Positions 1 to 34,115 are shown, numbered from the stretch's first letter. The stretch is 64,000 bases of DNA from Metridium senile (GCA_949775045.1 OX459095.1:24801278-24865277); one strand, 5' to 3'. Numbers and translations are program-made. The notes: generated by a model from the sequence alone, not told the origin.

Positions 1-1353
1 TTGCTATACGCTATTTGAACCAATAAAAAACATTTCAGGTCAATGCCTTGGAAACCAGATGGTTTTCTCGATTTAGTGTTTTAATTTAGCGTTTGTAATT
101 TATGTCGCTAAAAAATCAATCGTAGGCCGCGTTTTACAAATGCTAAAGCAGGATAGCAATAAACCATGGTAATAAGTGTAGCAGTCAAAGTCCAAGTCTA
201 CAAGCTTCTCTGCCTTTCACATGCAGTTAAAAGTTAATTATCTAAGTTTCCTTTTGTCGTTACTTGTAAAACGTTTTTAACCTTTGGCTGCCGGATTGTC
301 CACATCGAAGTCGAACGAATAAAGATCTTTTGTTCAGTAAAGTTTGTTTTGTTTGTTTGTTTTAGTAATGCTTCAACTAAAAGGTCTTCAGAAGTGTGCA
401 CAATTATTTAGTGATATTTTATTTTAGACGCAGAATTTTCTTTCGAGTATTGATGGCGAAAACAATTACCATGATTATAAACTTGTACAATTTCCAGTCA
501 GAGTATATATGTCAGAGAGAACTACCCAGAATAGTACGTTCGCAAACAAGTGGTTAAGTTTGAAGGGAATTATTTCTTACATACTGAGAAACAGCTCTAT
601 TAAAATTGCGTAGAAAAATGTGTCACGTGTAAAATATAGATAAATTGCACAGACTATCCATCATGAAAAAAAACCCATCTTGCTTCTGTATATTATATTC
701 AGTTATTATTCAATGAGGTATTGTTTCTTTTTATATTTGATGTGTTTTGCCTTTGGTTAACTGATATTTACTAAATAGTAAACTAAAAACTAAAAAACTA
801 AATAAAAATATTAGGTGTAAATATAATAATAATAATCTGTTTATTTCATCATATTGTAGCTTAAATGCTAAATTACATGATTAGTCAGCATACAGCACAT
901 ATAAATTGGATTGATAATAGAATTCACACTAATAGCATTGTATGGGCAAGTTACTGATATCTGTAGGTTACAAATTTATTTAATCGTCCAGTTTTTCCTA
1001 GACATTTGTCCTGTCTGGTAACTCCAGATCTCAAGGAGTATTCGTGGTCGATAGTTGTAGCTTTTGGTAGAAGAATATTCACTGAAGCTAGTGTCTTTTA
1101 AGTTATGAATAAAGTCACTACAAATTTTTTCCCTCCTCTTTATTTTTTCCCAAAATATTTTGTACTTATATATATTTCAGGATTTATGCTCAAACACAAA
1201 CAAAAAAAAAACACGAAAAACTTAGTGTAAAATAATGTAACAGTGTATAACACGGGTTTTTGGAAAACTTAAAATGTGTTGCAACATAAGTGTAATAGCC
1301 AGAGATACATAGAAAACTAAATATTACTAGAACTCTTCTCATTAACCCATACC

Positions 1354-1433
1354 CTGCGAGCAGAGGATTCAAGTTTGTCTCGCACTTCTGTGAAGGAGAA
1401 AAGCGAGACAAACTTCCTCTGTTAGCAGAGTGA
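1354..1433. repeat. Short fold-back repeat
   Basis: Two arms of about 30 bp (1354-1384 and 1402-1433) are imperfect reverse complements, both containing the core AAGTTTGTCTCGC. The layout fits a short MITE remnant or a hairpin. No target duplication was identified. Confidence 0.5.
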
Positions 1434-2225
1434 AACACTCTTTAGAGAATTACAACGTAATTACATTGTGTTGTTTTGTTGTTATTTGACTATCACGCTT
1501 ATACACTTCAGGTTTGTTTCACAGGTTTATGAGAACAACTCTATTATAGATTGAAATAACACTAAAATGGCTAGATATTTCACAACATGTTTGTGGAAAC
1601 CATTTTAATAATGTCCAATATGAGTACAATTTGATCGAGTTGCAGTTTGCATGTATTCCAACGTTAATGTATCATCAATTTAATCTATCAAAACAACATT
1701 TTATCAATACAGTTTTCCTGTATTACCTCATACATTTGTCACCAAGAGGAAACTCAAAGAAGTGAACTTGAATACGATATTTTTGGAACTTCTCGATCGT
1801 CAGTAATACAACTTAGTTTCATAGATTTACAAAATAGCTAGCTTGGTGTTTGAAAGTTCGAGTTTTTCACTAGTCCAAGATTTTCTATGTAAACACGATA
1901 AACTAATTTTAGACTTTTTTGAAGCTTCTTTCTCTGCATTTATTAGCTTTTTTGCTGTTGCACTTTTGCTTTTCAAAACATGTTTCCAAACAAGTAAGCC
2001 AAGCTATGTTTGGTTAGGATTATAGGAAGAACAACAGAATAAATAATAATTTATCTATTCTATTCTTTCTTGTGAAAACAGCAACATAAAAACCAATGTT
2101 ATCAAATAGTTGGAGAAAATACAGTTTATTTCAGTATAGTTTATTTCAGTCTCTCGTTTTAGTGAAGACTAATCTATCTTGGCTTTACAATGCGTTTATG
2201 TACATTGTTTTAGCTTTATAGTTTT

Positions 2226-2445
2226 TACAGTGAGGATATACTCGAACCGTGAACACTTTGAGTTTTTTGTTACTTTTTTTTTAACCCACATCTCATGGGC
2301 AAATAGATTAGAAATAAGATCTATTATGAACACACAGTGTATTTGAACTCGATCAATGTTTCTTTTTAAGAGGTTTTGAAGCAGTAGAATGTTCAGAAAA
2401 TAATAACATGAAAAACGCGTTTACGGTTCGAGTATGCTCACTGTA
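2226..2445. mobile_element. MITE-like inverted repeat, 220 bp
   Basis: The ends TACAGTGAGGATATACTCGA (2226 on) and its near reverse complement finishing at 2445 (TCGAGTATGCTCACTGTA) form terminal inverted repeats of about 28 bp around a noncoding centre. This fits a non-autonomous DNA transposon; the superfamily is not determined. Confidence 0.5.
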
Positions 2446-5247
2446 CTAGAAATTGCACATCGTTCTGTTACTTATAGCTACGAATTAGTTGTTTTTGAAA
2501 TTACGCAATCAATTCCTCGTCAAAAAGCACCGGCCTTAAATCAGCCCAAAAATTTCTATAGCATTGGCAATTTGTTTTTGTCTTAAATCAAAACACTTCT
2601 TACTGACAAAACGGGATGTATCCATATACAGACGGCTAAGAACAAATTGGATGAATTAAGACCGCATTAAATTATAGATTTTTGACTTTACTTTTTGGCT
2701 TATTTTTGTCTATAATTCTTGTTTTAACTAGTGATGAAGAATGAATCATACAGTTATAATATCAGATCATACATAATATAGATCAAACATTTTGTATTAT
2801 CAAGAACAAAGAAAAATTGTAGAACTACTAGTTTACTTTCGGAATTAAAACACATTTTGTTAAATATGTTTTATTTTTTGACTCGGCCGACTGGCTTTTT
2901 GTTTCGCTTTTTAGACTCTGCGGTTCTTGAAATAAAAAAAACTACGTTCTTTTTAAATCAGCAAAACAAACGTTTTCATCTACAAAATATTTAGAGATAA
3001 ACAATTTTTTAAGCAAGGCAATCCGCGCAAAAAAAAAAAAATAGAAAAAAGTATACAACTTTGTTATTCTAAGCCATTTTTCAGCTAAAACTCCTTCTCA
3101 CAATAACTTTAAATATTAGGCATGCAAGATAAACTTCAAACATTCTAGATGCGCTTTAACCATAAAGTAAATAGTAATTTTTTCCTCTCGTAATTGTTTT
3201 GACGCGACAGTCAACGAGAGGAGAAGGCCTCGTCACTCCACAGTGCGTCTACCGCAAACTGACTGCAGGTCGAGAAACGACTTTCCAACTCAAATAGAGT
3301 TTGGCGACAGAAATGCATGTATATTTATCAGATAAGTAGGGATAAAAGCAATTGACTGAAGTACATCAACAGTTGAACAACAACCTTGAAGAAAGACAAC
3401 GATTTCAAACCACTCTGTTGAAAAGTGAATGACCTCAGTTGCTTGTGTAACTCAGCATTGCTCCCTTGTAGAGATATTAGCCGTAAAGCTGTGATTAATA
3501 GCTTGTGTGTCGAAAGGACTTTTCATCTTGTTCAAATACGGCCGCTTATATAGGGCTATTTGAATGAGGATAACGACTTTTAAATAACGCTAGCGCACTT
3601 TTAGTGAAAAACTCATTTTCTTAAACAAAAAAAACACCATTAACTTTCAGAGGTGTTCACGCCAATCGTAATAAAATAATTAAAAAATAATTATTGCCTT
3701 TTCTGAGTGAAATATTTTAGCCTCGGATTATTAAAGCTCAGACACTGATCTTTTTAGCCTGGCGTATGGAATGAATTTGTCCGGCTTGTTCTTATCACGG
3801 CGTAATCGATTAAAAAATACTCGACAATGGCTAGTGGTTTGAGACAGCCATTCATCTGTCCTTAATGATCATCTTTGAAAAATGGAAATGACAAAGTAGT
3901 TTTAATGGTGACCTTAGGCAAACTATATCCGTCAAAACAAAACCTAAGTAAACCACAAGAAAAATAAATAGTACAGTTGTTAGAATTCCAAAAGAAAAAG
4001 GAAAAATAAAGGCTGCTTAGTTTTCTAGACTTGTTAGTGTTTCATTTCGGTTCTTGCATATCTCTGTAAGTCTTCCGTGACATAAGCGTTTACTTTCTAA
4101 GTGAAATATTTTAATGGGTTCACCTTTGTGCACAAACCACTCACTCTATCTCTCGTAGTTAAATTTAGCTGGTTCTTCTATCGTCACTTGCAAAATAGAT
4201 AGGCGAACGAGCCTTAGGGGATTCAAAACGTAATATAATCTCTTAGTATTGCTGTTAACACAATATGAGACATTCGTAACGTATGAGGTCGACCTTTGAG
4301 AGCAGATTCAGAACTTCTACGAATCAGCAAATATAAACAAACTCACACAATATATATCTTTTTGTCTTTTTTAATCTCGCAACTAAACGCATAAGAACCC
4401 GGCACGGTCCAAATGTTGCCAAAAAGAATAATTTGTTACTGATTGGTGCACAAAAAAACGGCGATTTGACTTGAGATGTTTAGATAAATACATTTATTTT
4501 AAATCGATAAATAGAGCAAATTTAAAATGCATGGGGCACATGAATATTTTATTGTAATAAAGTACTTTTATTTATGTTACGTTTGCGAAAAAATAAACGT
4601 TTTGTAATAATTGTTTTACAAAACAAACAATTATGTCTTAATTGGAAGTCCTTAGTGCTTTCTGCAGTGCAGACAAGTTTCATTTTACGAATTGAAAATA
4701 TTTGCAAATTAATCGATAAGCGAATGATTTATTGTTAAATATTGTTAAATGCACATGAGGGTATTTGGCATTGCTTTCAAACAGTAATTACATCTGGAAA
4801 ACATCTTGTAATTCATATTTCATTAGTCATTCATATGGAGAACTGATGGACGAACCCTACGGCTTACAGAAGATTTAAACGTGATTGCTATTACATTGAA
4901 AAACTATTAATATTCAATTACAAGGACATCGTTCTCTTTAAGATACCTAATTATTTAAAATTCGTACGGTTGATAGGAAGGGTCGTAAATGTTTGGGATT
5001 GTTTAGAAAAATCTAGAGAAAAGGAAACCAGTGATTATAGAGACGTTTGAGGAGGTTGAACGTTTGCCAAAAATGACAAATTCTACTCTCAAAAATAATA
5101 TAACAAAACCACAAGCAACAGTAAATCAAAATAAATAAATAAATAAATTATATAAATAAATAACAAATACGTCAATTACTGGTCAAAGCATTTATTAAAA
5201 TAGATTTATATTATGAAAAATCTATATGAGAATGAAAGCAATAAAGA

Positions 5248-5726
5248 ATTTCCCGCCTTTTGAAATACATTGGCGCGCGCGCGTACAAAAACAGATGTCC
5301 CGCCTATTTTATTTACTTATAGCAAACAATGGGTGCTTACCATATTTGTACAAAGAAACCGGTTTATTGAAATCGAGAAAGGACATTCCAAATGGATCAG
5401 TTCAAACCGAAAAAATAAACGCATGCGAAAAAGAGATCAGTGTATGAGCAATCCAATTGACTGTTACCGAAATAATCGGGTTTTTTTTTGAGAAATTCTT
5501 CAAATGGCTCGAGCATTTCTAGTTGGCTCGTGCCAACCGGAATGGCAAGGCAAGCTTGAAAGGTTGACCACTGGAAATACCGAAAAATTGATTGTACTAG
5601 CTATTTGTTGTCCAACCGAAATTATCGTTTTGTTTTTGGTACAAATGGTAAGCACCCTATATTCCCGCCACTTTCAAGTGACGCACGCGCGCGGACGAGT
5701 GCAAATGCAGATATATGTTTCCCGCC
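5248..5726. repeat. GC-rich inverted-repeat segment just upstream of the first T-box exon
   Basis: GGGTGCTTACCATATTTGTAC near 5331 is mirrored by GTACAAATGGTAAGCACCC near 5640, and both flanks carry CCCGCC motifs and GCGCGCG runs. It overlaps several short open frames that I treat as chance. It could be a MITE or a regulatory segment with E2F-like TTTCCCGCC sites. Confidence 0.35.
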
Positions 5727-5758
5727 TAAATTGCGTTTTACATGTAATATTTTTACAG

Positions 5759-12850
<7,092 letters not shown>

Positions 12851-12895
12851 CAATACAAATTACGTAACTTGAAAATATAATTTTTAATCAAATAG

Positions 12896-13178
12896 TAGAG
12901 CGTATTCGTATGACCTATTTCTTGTATGCTAATGAGTTTTATCATATTAATGAGCATGAAAACAATAGCGCAAAGACCATGCTCGAGTGATTCACGTTTC
13001 GTATTAAACTGTGAACGAAAAGGCGACAAATGTGAACATTAACGATTGTTTCCTGTATTTGATCTGAGTTGTAACACGTGAATCACTCAAGCATGGTCTT
13101 AGCGCTATTGTTTTCATGCCCATGAATATAATAAAACTCATTAGCATACAAGAAATAGGTTATACGAATACGCTCTAG
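12896..13178. mobile_element. Long-TIR MITE, about 100-bp arms
   Basis: The TAGAGCGTATTCGTATGACC end reads inverted at 13159-13178 (GGTTATACGAATACGCTCTA). The arms extend about 100 bp, through ATGCTCGAGTGATTCACG and its inverse CGTGAATCACTCAAGCAT, leaving a loop of about 80 bp. It lies directly after the Tbx1/10 stop codon. Confidence 0.75.
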
Positions 13179-13409
13179 TACCGAAAACAGAACACCCAGT
13201 TAGTACTTACATATAACCAAGATCTAAACTACGTTCATTGTTTATAGTATTTTTTACACATTTTTATAATGAATATTTTAATAATATCATTTATAATGAA
13301 TATTTTTATAATATGAATAAAAGTATACAATTTTTATGCTTGTCACAATACGGGAATCACACTCAGTCGTTTATTATAACCTTCAGTTAAAAGTACGCAC
13401 AATAATGGT

Positions 13410-13770
13410 AATAGACCTTTCCAAGGTTCTCGTCCACAACCTCAGCCTCGATAGCGTGTAATGTATTCTTTACATTTTGACTAGCCTGCAACAGGCGTTC
13501 TTTCGGGTTTTTTGGGAAAATCGTGATTTGGGCTTCCTGTCGCCCGCTCAACACAGAAAGCCCCAAACCCGATTTCCCCCAAAAACCCAAAAGAACGCCT
13601 GTTTTGCAGGCTACAATTTGACTACAGCCCGTGGTACCCACATTATCATACATGCATTTGAAGCAAATTTAGAAAAGACTTCAAAATTCCACGGGCTGTA
13701 GTCAAATTGTAACGAATATATTACACGCTATCGAGGCTAAGGTTGTTCGATGAGGACCTTCAAAAGGTAG
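13410..13770. mobile_element. Nested fold-back element
   Basis: The outer arms (CTCGATAGCGTGTAATGTAT near 13447 and ATATTACACGCTATCGAGGC near 13718) enclose a second inverted pair (GGCGTTCTTTCGGGTTTTTT near 13494 with AAAACCCAAAAGAACGCC near 13581). A direct or inverted CCCGTGG/CCACGGG pair is also present. Either one element inserted into another, or this is a multi-hairpin MITE. Confidence 0.6.
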
Positions 13771-14444
13771 ATTGAATTGTTAGTTTTTCTCCCGTACATG
13801 TTTTCACAAACGTACGTTATCCAATAAATAGTAACGTTGTTACTGGCAAAATATGGTTTACTACCCCAATAATATTTGACTGAGCTGTTAGATACCGATC
13901 GATAATGAAAGCTTGCATACGTTTCTATTTCTCTTTGGACGACATTTGTAAAAACAGGTGTAAATATACTTTCATAATTTTCAAGTTTGTGTTTTGGACT
14001 ATAAAAACAACGTTTCTCTCAAGAAAGTAGTTAAGATCGAACCGAAGACGCACAGTGAATCAGGGGCAACCAGGAGTCGCCATTTTGAAAACTAAACGCG
14101 AGAGGGGCGGGCCCTGTGAACGAGAATGAATTAGGGGTCCAAGCAGCGGTCAAACGACCACGCAAGCACGCACGAAAAAAAAAAAAAAAAAGCCGGATCT
14201 AGCTGCAGCACACAAATCCTGACATTCGTACGGACTCTCTAAAAGTGTATGGAGTGGACGACTTTCATCGTTTTTTTTCTTTCTTCAAATTGTAGACAAA
14301 AATACAAAATACGTATTTATAAGCGGGTAGCTACACAATATGACAAAGGTATCGTACCTTGGCACGAAAATTCAAGCTTATACATTTAAGGAAATTTTTA
14401 TAAATCGACTTTAAACACTGTATTCAAAAATTCAAAAAAAATTG

Positions 14445-14730
14445 CTTCAACACCCGCTCTATTTAATTGTTGAATGGCAATGTTGAAGCCGTTTGTCACT
14501 CCCTCTCACGTTTGAAAGCGGTTTCAACATTACCATTCAATCAGATCAGAGTTAATTAATCTATTAACTCTGATCAGATCATTCAATAAACAACATCGAA
14601 CGGATGTTGAAGCAAATGTTGAAACCGTTTGCCCGGGCCCTTAAGTGTTCAACAAAATCGAATGAATGTTGAAGCAAATGTTGAAGTAAATGTTGAAGCA
14701 AATGTTGAAGCCGTTTGCACGGGTCTTTAC
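14445..14730. mobile_element. Repeat element with TGTTGAAGCAAA units
   Basis: Several direct TGTTGAAGCAAA/TGTTGAAGCCGTTTG units occur together with inverted counterparts (GGTTTCAACATTACCATTCA versus TTGAATGGCAATGTTGAAGC) and a central palindrome of TTAATCTATTAA type. Non-coding MITE-like element. Confidence 0.55.
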
Positions 14731-15448
14731 TTGCGTTTGCTTCATTGTTTGCGTGCGCACACGAAGTCAACCATTTTGTGTCATATATACTTCAAACCGT
14801 TTTGATGATATTTCGTATAAAACTAAAGATAATTAGTATTAATGTAACTGTCTATATCAAGACTACTGGTCTATTGGTCATCCACGGTAGAAAGGATATT
14901 AGTGGAGAACTGATTCGTCTGTATTTTTTGATTCTTGCAAACTAACTGTCAATATATAGTGTATTGTAACATAACTAAAATGTAAGGAGGGCACTATGGA
15001 AATGACTTGTTTTTGAATTTACTTTCTCTTTCATTCAATTTTTCTTTCATTTTCTGTCTTTTTAATAGAAATCTTTAGTTGCTCAGTCATCGCAACGGAA
15101 TACGATTCTCCTTTCATTTTTGTTGAAGCGCGACAAAAAAGTCAGAAAAAAAGGATAAGGAGACTCAACAGGGTTGTAATTCTTGAGCGTTTCCGTAACC
15201 TTATTTTGTTAAAATGCATTCTATTTCAGGTTTTTGTAAAGATAAAACAAAGTTTGATCAAACTAGATCTTCGTTTCATTTGCAAAACGGCTAGCCTTGG
15301 TGGGTTTCCTTTGTCTTCAGTTTCACATAACTCACCACAGGAAACCCAATTTGTAAATTCCGCTTACCCACAATGCACTTGAGCTCGAAGTAAATATGGC
15401 GGGCTTCAAGACGAACATTATGTTTGGAAGTTGACATTTACTGTTTAA

Positions 15449-29819
<14,371 letters not shown>

Positions 29820-29894
29820 ATCATCCAGAAACATTTTAGTCATAGCAATGCAGGCTAATACCTCATAATTAATTGTGAGCCCACCTTTATAGCA

Positions 29895-30106
29895 TGCATG
29901 GCAAGCATTTCTTCTGGGGGACGAGAAAAGTTGTTTTTGGATAGCTGTGCTACCACTGATATGGCCATGCGAAACCTAGGATGAGTGCAAAAAAATCAAA
30001 TGTGGGTGGTAGGGGAAGTTAGGTTTTGTGTGGCCATATTGGTAACACAGCTATTCCAAAACAACTTTGTCCTGTTCCCCCAAAAGAGACACTTGCTACG
30101 CAGGCT
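29895..30106. mobile_element. Inverted-repeat element just after TBCCD1
   Basis: Arms of about 80 bp include GTTGTTTTTGGATAGCTGTG and CACAGCTATTCCAAAACAAC. The right arm is a diverged reverse complement, so the element is not recent. Confidence 0.6.
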
Positions 30107-30149
30107 AACACATTTAGGTTTTTGCAATTTATTCACATGCAGTGAATCT

Positions 30150-30380
30150 ACAGCGCGACTCACAAAAGTATGACCACATTTAATGTATTCACATAATTCT
30201 ATGCACAGGAGTTTGTACTTTAAACAGACACATTTGATGTGAAATTGTCTGATTTTACCAAATAAGGCATGTAAAAACTCCTTTCGCAGCATAAAGTCTG
30301 TGCATAGAAGTATGCCAATATAATGGAAAGTGGTCATACTTTTGCTTTTTACTTTTGGTCATACTTTCGTGTCACGCTGT
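30150..30380. mobile_element. Inverted-repeat element with ACAGCGCGACTCACAAAAGT end
   Basis: The left end CAGCGCGACTCACAAAAGTA has its inverse TACTTTCGTGTCACGCTGT at the right, with internal TATGCACAG/CTGTGCATAG inversions. Confidence 0.6.
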
Positions 30381-31126
30381 AAGATAAATTTCCTTGCAAG
30401 ATTTGCTAAATGAGGTACTCCATGAAGAACGCTAACACTTCATGTGAACACACCTTTATGATTTCTTATCCATAATAATTATAATGAATACAGTATCAAG
30501 ATTTAAAAATTAGATTTTTAACTGCAGTTATCCTGAGTCCCATGCAGCTATGTTTAGTGTCTTTAGCCTATCAAAATGGCTGCATTTCATTTGGAGACTT
30601 AGTGAGAATACCAGAATAGAGACTATATTATTCTGTGTTTCAAAGATATGTCTCATTATTTCTTAGCATTAGCCTTGGTTCAAGGTATATTAGTACAAAA
30701 GTAGAGACAAGACCTATAATTGTCTTTTTATTGTTTCTTGGTATGTGCATTATTTTCTTGTCCTACCTTGAGTGGATGCCATATTAGAAAAATAAAACTA
30801 AATTGTATGTCTAGCTACACTTTTTGGTATAACTTGGTGGATATCATTTCAGCAGAACAGTGAGTTGTATCCTTCATTGTAATGTGTATTGTGTGGTTAA
30901 TGCCTGAATGAATTTTTAGTTAGTCAATAACTAAATAGGTATCTAAAGTAAATACTTCAATACTTAGTAGTTGAACTAAAATAATACTAAATACTTAGCA
31001 AATATTGCTCAAATTTATTAAGGTTTATAATAGGCTACATAAGCAAGGACTCTTGGTTGTTTTAATACAGAATATTCTTTGATAGCAATCATTAAATTAA
31101 TGTTGGCTTTTATTGGTCAAAGAACG

Positions 31127-31249
31127 ACAGTAACTTCTGAAAACCCAAGCCAAAAGCAAATAAAATGACAGTAACTTCTGAAAACCCAAGCCAAAAGCAA
31201 ATAAAATGACAGTAACTTCTGAAAACCCAAGCCAAAAGCAAATAAAATG
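31127..31249. repeat. 3 x 41-bp tandem repeat
   Basis: Three identical 41-bp units begin ACAGTAACTTCTGAAAACCC. All three minus-strand frames across it are repeat artefacts, since 41 is not a multiple of 3. Confidence 0.95.
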
Positions 31250-32317
31250 CTGTATAAATATATATATAACCTTTGGCCATATGGTAAGTTGGGCCATAAG
31301 GCAGTGGAACAAATATACTGTATGACCCTCTCACTTAGTAAGGTATAGCAATGCAGCACGTTCCAAAATCCAAACTGGTTATACAGTCTATTGTAATTGG
31401 TCAATTCTAGTACTGTACCATTTGAGCAACATCAATGCCTAAAAGAAAGCCTGTAATACAGAAAATCACTTTACTTTTTTAGAGACCTGGTCACACATGC
31501 AAATCTGTCACTGCGAAATTGCATCTTCAATAGACATAAAAATTGTCCATGAAAACAGGCCTTAATTTAGAGCACAACCACTTAGACCATGAAATAAAAT
31601 CAAAATTGTTACAACCTTCTAGAACGTATTTAGTCACTATCAAATACAGATAAAGTTGTAAGCAGATATATCATTTCCTTTGTATTTGATGGTTGTGGTC
31701 GAGTCATAAATAAACATTAGACACTAAATATTTTTGAGGAGTTGTGATTGACCACGTGCATGTAGTTTTTGGAAAAACTTACATCAATAGTGGAACTACA
31801 TGCATCTGGAGGATCACAACTCATCAACATTGCAAGAGCAGATTCAGTGGAGATTTAGTCATCCCGCTTTTGGAGTAAAAAATATAATTAAAAAAGACTG
31901 ATGGTGCCTTGCGTTAATGGTCACCCTCTTTGAAATTGTTCTGGATCTGCCACATCTGTGTTACTGAAATCTGAATTAAGAGAATTCACTCTTAGTCACT
32001 AAATAAACTCCAGTGTGTGGTATAACAATTTTGGTTTTGTTTCATGATTAAAGAAACAATATCTCCATTGTAAAATAAGGCAATAAATTGTACAGATAGA
32101 TGGCATACCATTAATGTATATATACTTATGAATATGAAATTCCCTGAATAAAAACTTGAAAATATCTGTTGTTGGTTTACTGAATGATGTCAAGAACATT
32201 AAAACCAAGAGGGAAAGCCAAGGATGCTGCAGTGATAATACACTTCATCTACACTATAACTCAATAATACTTTATTTAACTTTTATTTATTTCTACAAAA
32301 AGTGAACAACATTTGGT

Positions 32318-32620
32318 GGGGGGCTACACCCTTTTTCCAAGTGGTAGGGGTGATTGGCGGAGGTTTTGAAAACGATCCCTAAAAGGTACGCACAGATAAA
32401 AATAACTGATAAAGCCTTGTCGATTTCTACACCAACAAGGCAACAAAACAGTAAAAATGACTCTTACAGGTACGAAATCATGTAACGTAACATATTTTTA
32501 AGCCAGAACCCTAAGAGGACTCCAAAAGAGGAAATATTTTTACCCTAAAAGGTACGCCAATCACCCCTACCTATTGGACAAAGGGAGTAACACCCCCCCC
32601 CCCCCCACCCCCTCGGGTGG
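32318..32620. mobile_element. Inverted-repeat element, GGGGTGATTGGCG arms
   Basis: GTAGGGGTGATTGGCGGAGG near 32344 is mirrored by CGCCAATCACCCCTACC near 32556, with CCCTAAAAGGTACG motifs on both sides, a C-run at 32593-32606, and GGGGGGCT/ACACCC outer ends. Confidence 0.5.
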
Positions 32621-32762
32621 ATAACTCTGCTGAACTCCTTTTTTTATTAATAATTGTAAGAATTCTCCTAAACTGCTACAAAGGTAGCCCAAAAGGTGTT
32701 GCCTACAGAGGAAGCTAAGCTTGAACTGAAATTAATGACCTAAAATTTCCACTTATATTTTT

Positions 32763-34115
32763 TCAAAGAGTTATAAATATGAATCTGCTAAATTGGCCTT
32801 GGTCATTACTAGTATGAACATCACGATGAACAAGGGAATTGAGGCAATTAACAATGAGATCATCATGTATAATAGGACCTTTCTTAGCACCTTCACCACC
32901 AAAATAAGATTTGGGGCCTTTTATTTTAGCTATAACACTATAACGCTGACCTGGTGAAAGCCTGACAGGCGGTTTAAGATAAACATCAAAACATTCATAA
33001 TTTATATTCTTACTATCAAGTAAGACACTTTTCATTTTTGATGTAGCAGTTATCTTTATATTTGAGATATCTATTGTATCATGGTAGATATGTAGATCTA
33101 CGTCATAAATAGAGCCACTGCTTCCAAATAGCTCAAAACCAGACAGGAAGATTTCTTTGTTAGCATAGAAATCAAGAGCATCTACCCGATCTCCGTCATA
33201 CCACCAACATTTCTCTGTATGAGGATTACACGATGAAAATCGCATTTCTGTTCTAATTTCAGCACTAAGACCCCTCCCCACTGACGAAAACAAACAGGTT
33301 GCTGAAGCAACAGAGCTGAAAAGCTGCAAAATTTCAGACACTTCATTCAATAGCAAAATGTCACTTGGCAACACAAACTTAACAAACTCCTTCAGTGACA
33401 TCAAGGGAAATCGTATCAACCTCACAACCGCATCTCCAAGAATGTCTCTCTTTGATTTTTCATAATTTTCAGGTAGTCTTTCCTCAATTTTCTTGCTGGC
33501 CCACTTATCCACAGCCTGGAATAGATCCAGTTCCTTAATCTTCAGATCATCTTTTGTGAGCAGTTCTTTAAGACATTCATGTTGAAGGCTCAAAAATGAT
33601 TCTGAAGTGATAACTCTCTTGGTGCCATTGCTCACAAGATCCCAACAGCAGTTCTCAAGGTCTTTATCGCCCAATATCTTGATTTGTGGAAGAACATCTA
33701 ATATGTACTCAGGTCCAACTTCATTCTGGACATAATTCTTGCATTTATCTTCCAGAAATGGCATCATGTACTTCTTAGCAAGGTAAAGAACTTCCATAAC
33801 GTTACTTGCGGTTAGGTTAACTTCTTCAGAATGTGCATAGCGAAGGATTTCTTGTAGTCCTTCCTTGGTGCAGTCTGGTATGTCGATAGGTGACTTAGTC
33901 TCGGCTAGTTTACCGTAAAACATGGCTTCAAAGACAGGACTACAGATTGCTAGTGGAAACTTGCAAGCTGGGACAATAACTTTGGCTTGGCTCATTTCGC
34001 CATTTTGAGACTCTGGGACAGAAAACTCCACATCACAAAATAACGAATTATTGAAATCATACTCAGTACGTTCTCTGGTGGTGGAAAAAGACGTTTGCCA
34101 ATGTTTTGACTCCAT
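32763..34115 (-). CDS. BTB/POZ-BACK-PHR domain protein (BTBD2/3/6-like), single exon
   Basis: An uninterrupted 450-codon frame. Residues about 20-125 form a BTB/POZ domain (YDFNNSLFCDVEFSV; ACKFPLAICSPVFEAMFYG; DIPDCTKEGLQEILRYAHSE; VMEVLYLAKKYMMPFLEDKC). Residues about 135-245 form a BACK domain (LENCCWDLV; ITSESFLSLQ; LFQAVDKWA; RFPLMSLKEFVKFV). Residues about 290-445 match a PHR domain (DALDFYANKEIFLSGFELFG; VYLKPPVRLSPGQRYSVIAK). This is the full BTBD2/BTBD3/BTBD6 architecture at normal length. Members usually act as Cullin-3 substrate adaptors, BTB binding CUL3 and PHR helping recognise the target. The absence of introns, unlike its neighbours, suggests a retrocopy origin or the intron-poor BTB-PHR expansions seen in invertebrates. 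The start chosen is the first ATG before the BTB domain. Which of the three vertebrate paralogs is closest cannot be decided by eye. Confidence 0.87.
   Translation of the reverse strand: MESKHWQTSFSTTRERTEYDFNNSLFCDVEFSVPESQNGEMSQAKVIVPACKFPLAICSPVFEAMFYGKLAETKSPIDIPDCTKEGLQEILRYAHSEEVNLTASNVMEVLYLAKKYMMPFLEDKCKNYVQNEVGPEYILDVLPQIKILGDKDLENCCWDLVSNGTKRVITSESFLSLQHECLKELLTKDDLKIKELDLFQAVDKWASKKIEERLPENYEKSKRDILGDAVVRLIRFPLMSLKEFVKFVLPSDILLLNEVSEILQLFSSVASATCLFSSVGRGLSAEIRTEMRFSSCNPHTEKCWWYDGDRVDALDFYANKEIFLSGFELFGSSGSIYDVDLHIYHDTIDISNIKITATSKMKSVLLDSKNINYECFDVYLKPPVRLSPGQRYSVIAKIKGPKSYFGGEGAKKGPIIHDDLIVNCLNSLVHRDVHTSNDQGQFSRFIFITL

Larger units (their letters stand above)
1..5758. other. Gene-free AT-rich flank upstream of the visible Tbx1/10 exons
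   Basis: I see no convincing coding exon on either strand; open frames are short and of low complexity. I looked specifically for the exon that should precede the first visible T-box exon, which would encode the start of the T-box and end in phase 1 or 2 before a GT donor, and did not find it. The stretch may be a long 5' intron of the Tbx1/10 gene or its upstream regulatory DNA. It contains two small inverted repeats, an AAAT microsatellite near 5130-5165, and an inverted-repeat segment with TTTCCCGCC-type motifs near 5248-5726. Confidence 0.5.
12851..15448. other. Intergenic region between Tbx1/10 and TBCCD1
   Basis: There are no supported coding exons. It holds three inverted-repeat elements (listed separately), a possible Tbx1/10 polyadenylation signal (AATAAA in TATGAATAAAAG near 13316), an A-run near 14177, and the presumed TBCCD1 promoter immediately before 15449. 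No TATA box is evident there. Confidence 0.6.
29820..32762. other. Intergenic region between TBCCD1 and the BTB gene
   Basis: No coding exon recognised. It contains inverted-repeat elements at 29895-30106 and 30150-30380, a 3 x 41-bp tandem repeat at 31127-31249, and a dispersed repeat near 30785-30990 that recurs at 63745-63960. A hairpin lies near 31738-31826, and an inverted-repeat element at 32318-32620 overlaps the BTB gene's presumed 3' flank. Confidence 0.6.

Noticed and set aside
1190..2025. Short hydrophobic open frames on both strands (82 and 60 codons)
   Set aside because: AT-rich sequence, no conserved motif, no splice or start context; one overlaps the 1354-1433 inverted repeat.
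29996..30337. 113-codon minus-strand frame after TBCCD1
   Set aside because: Covers two inverted-repeat elements; no domain and no splice context.
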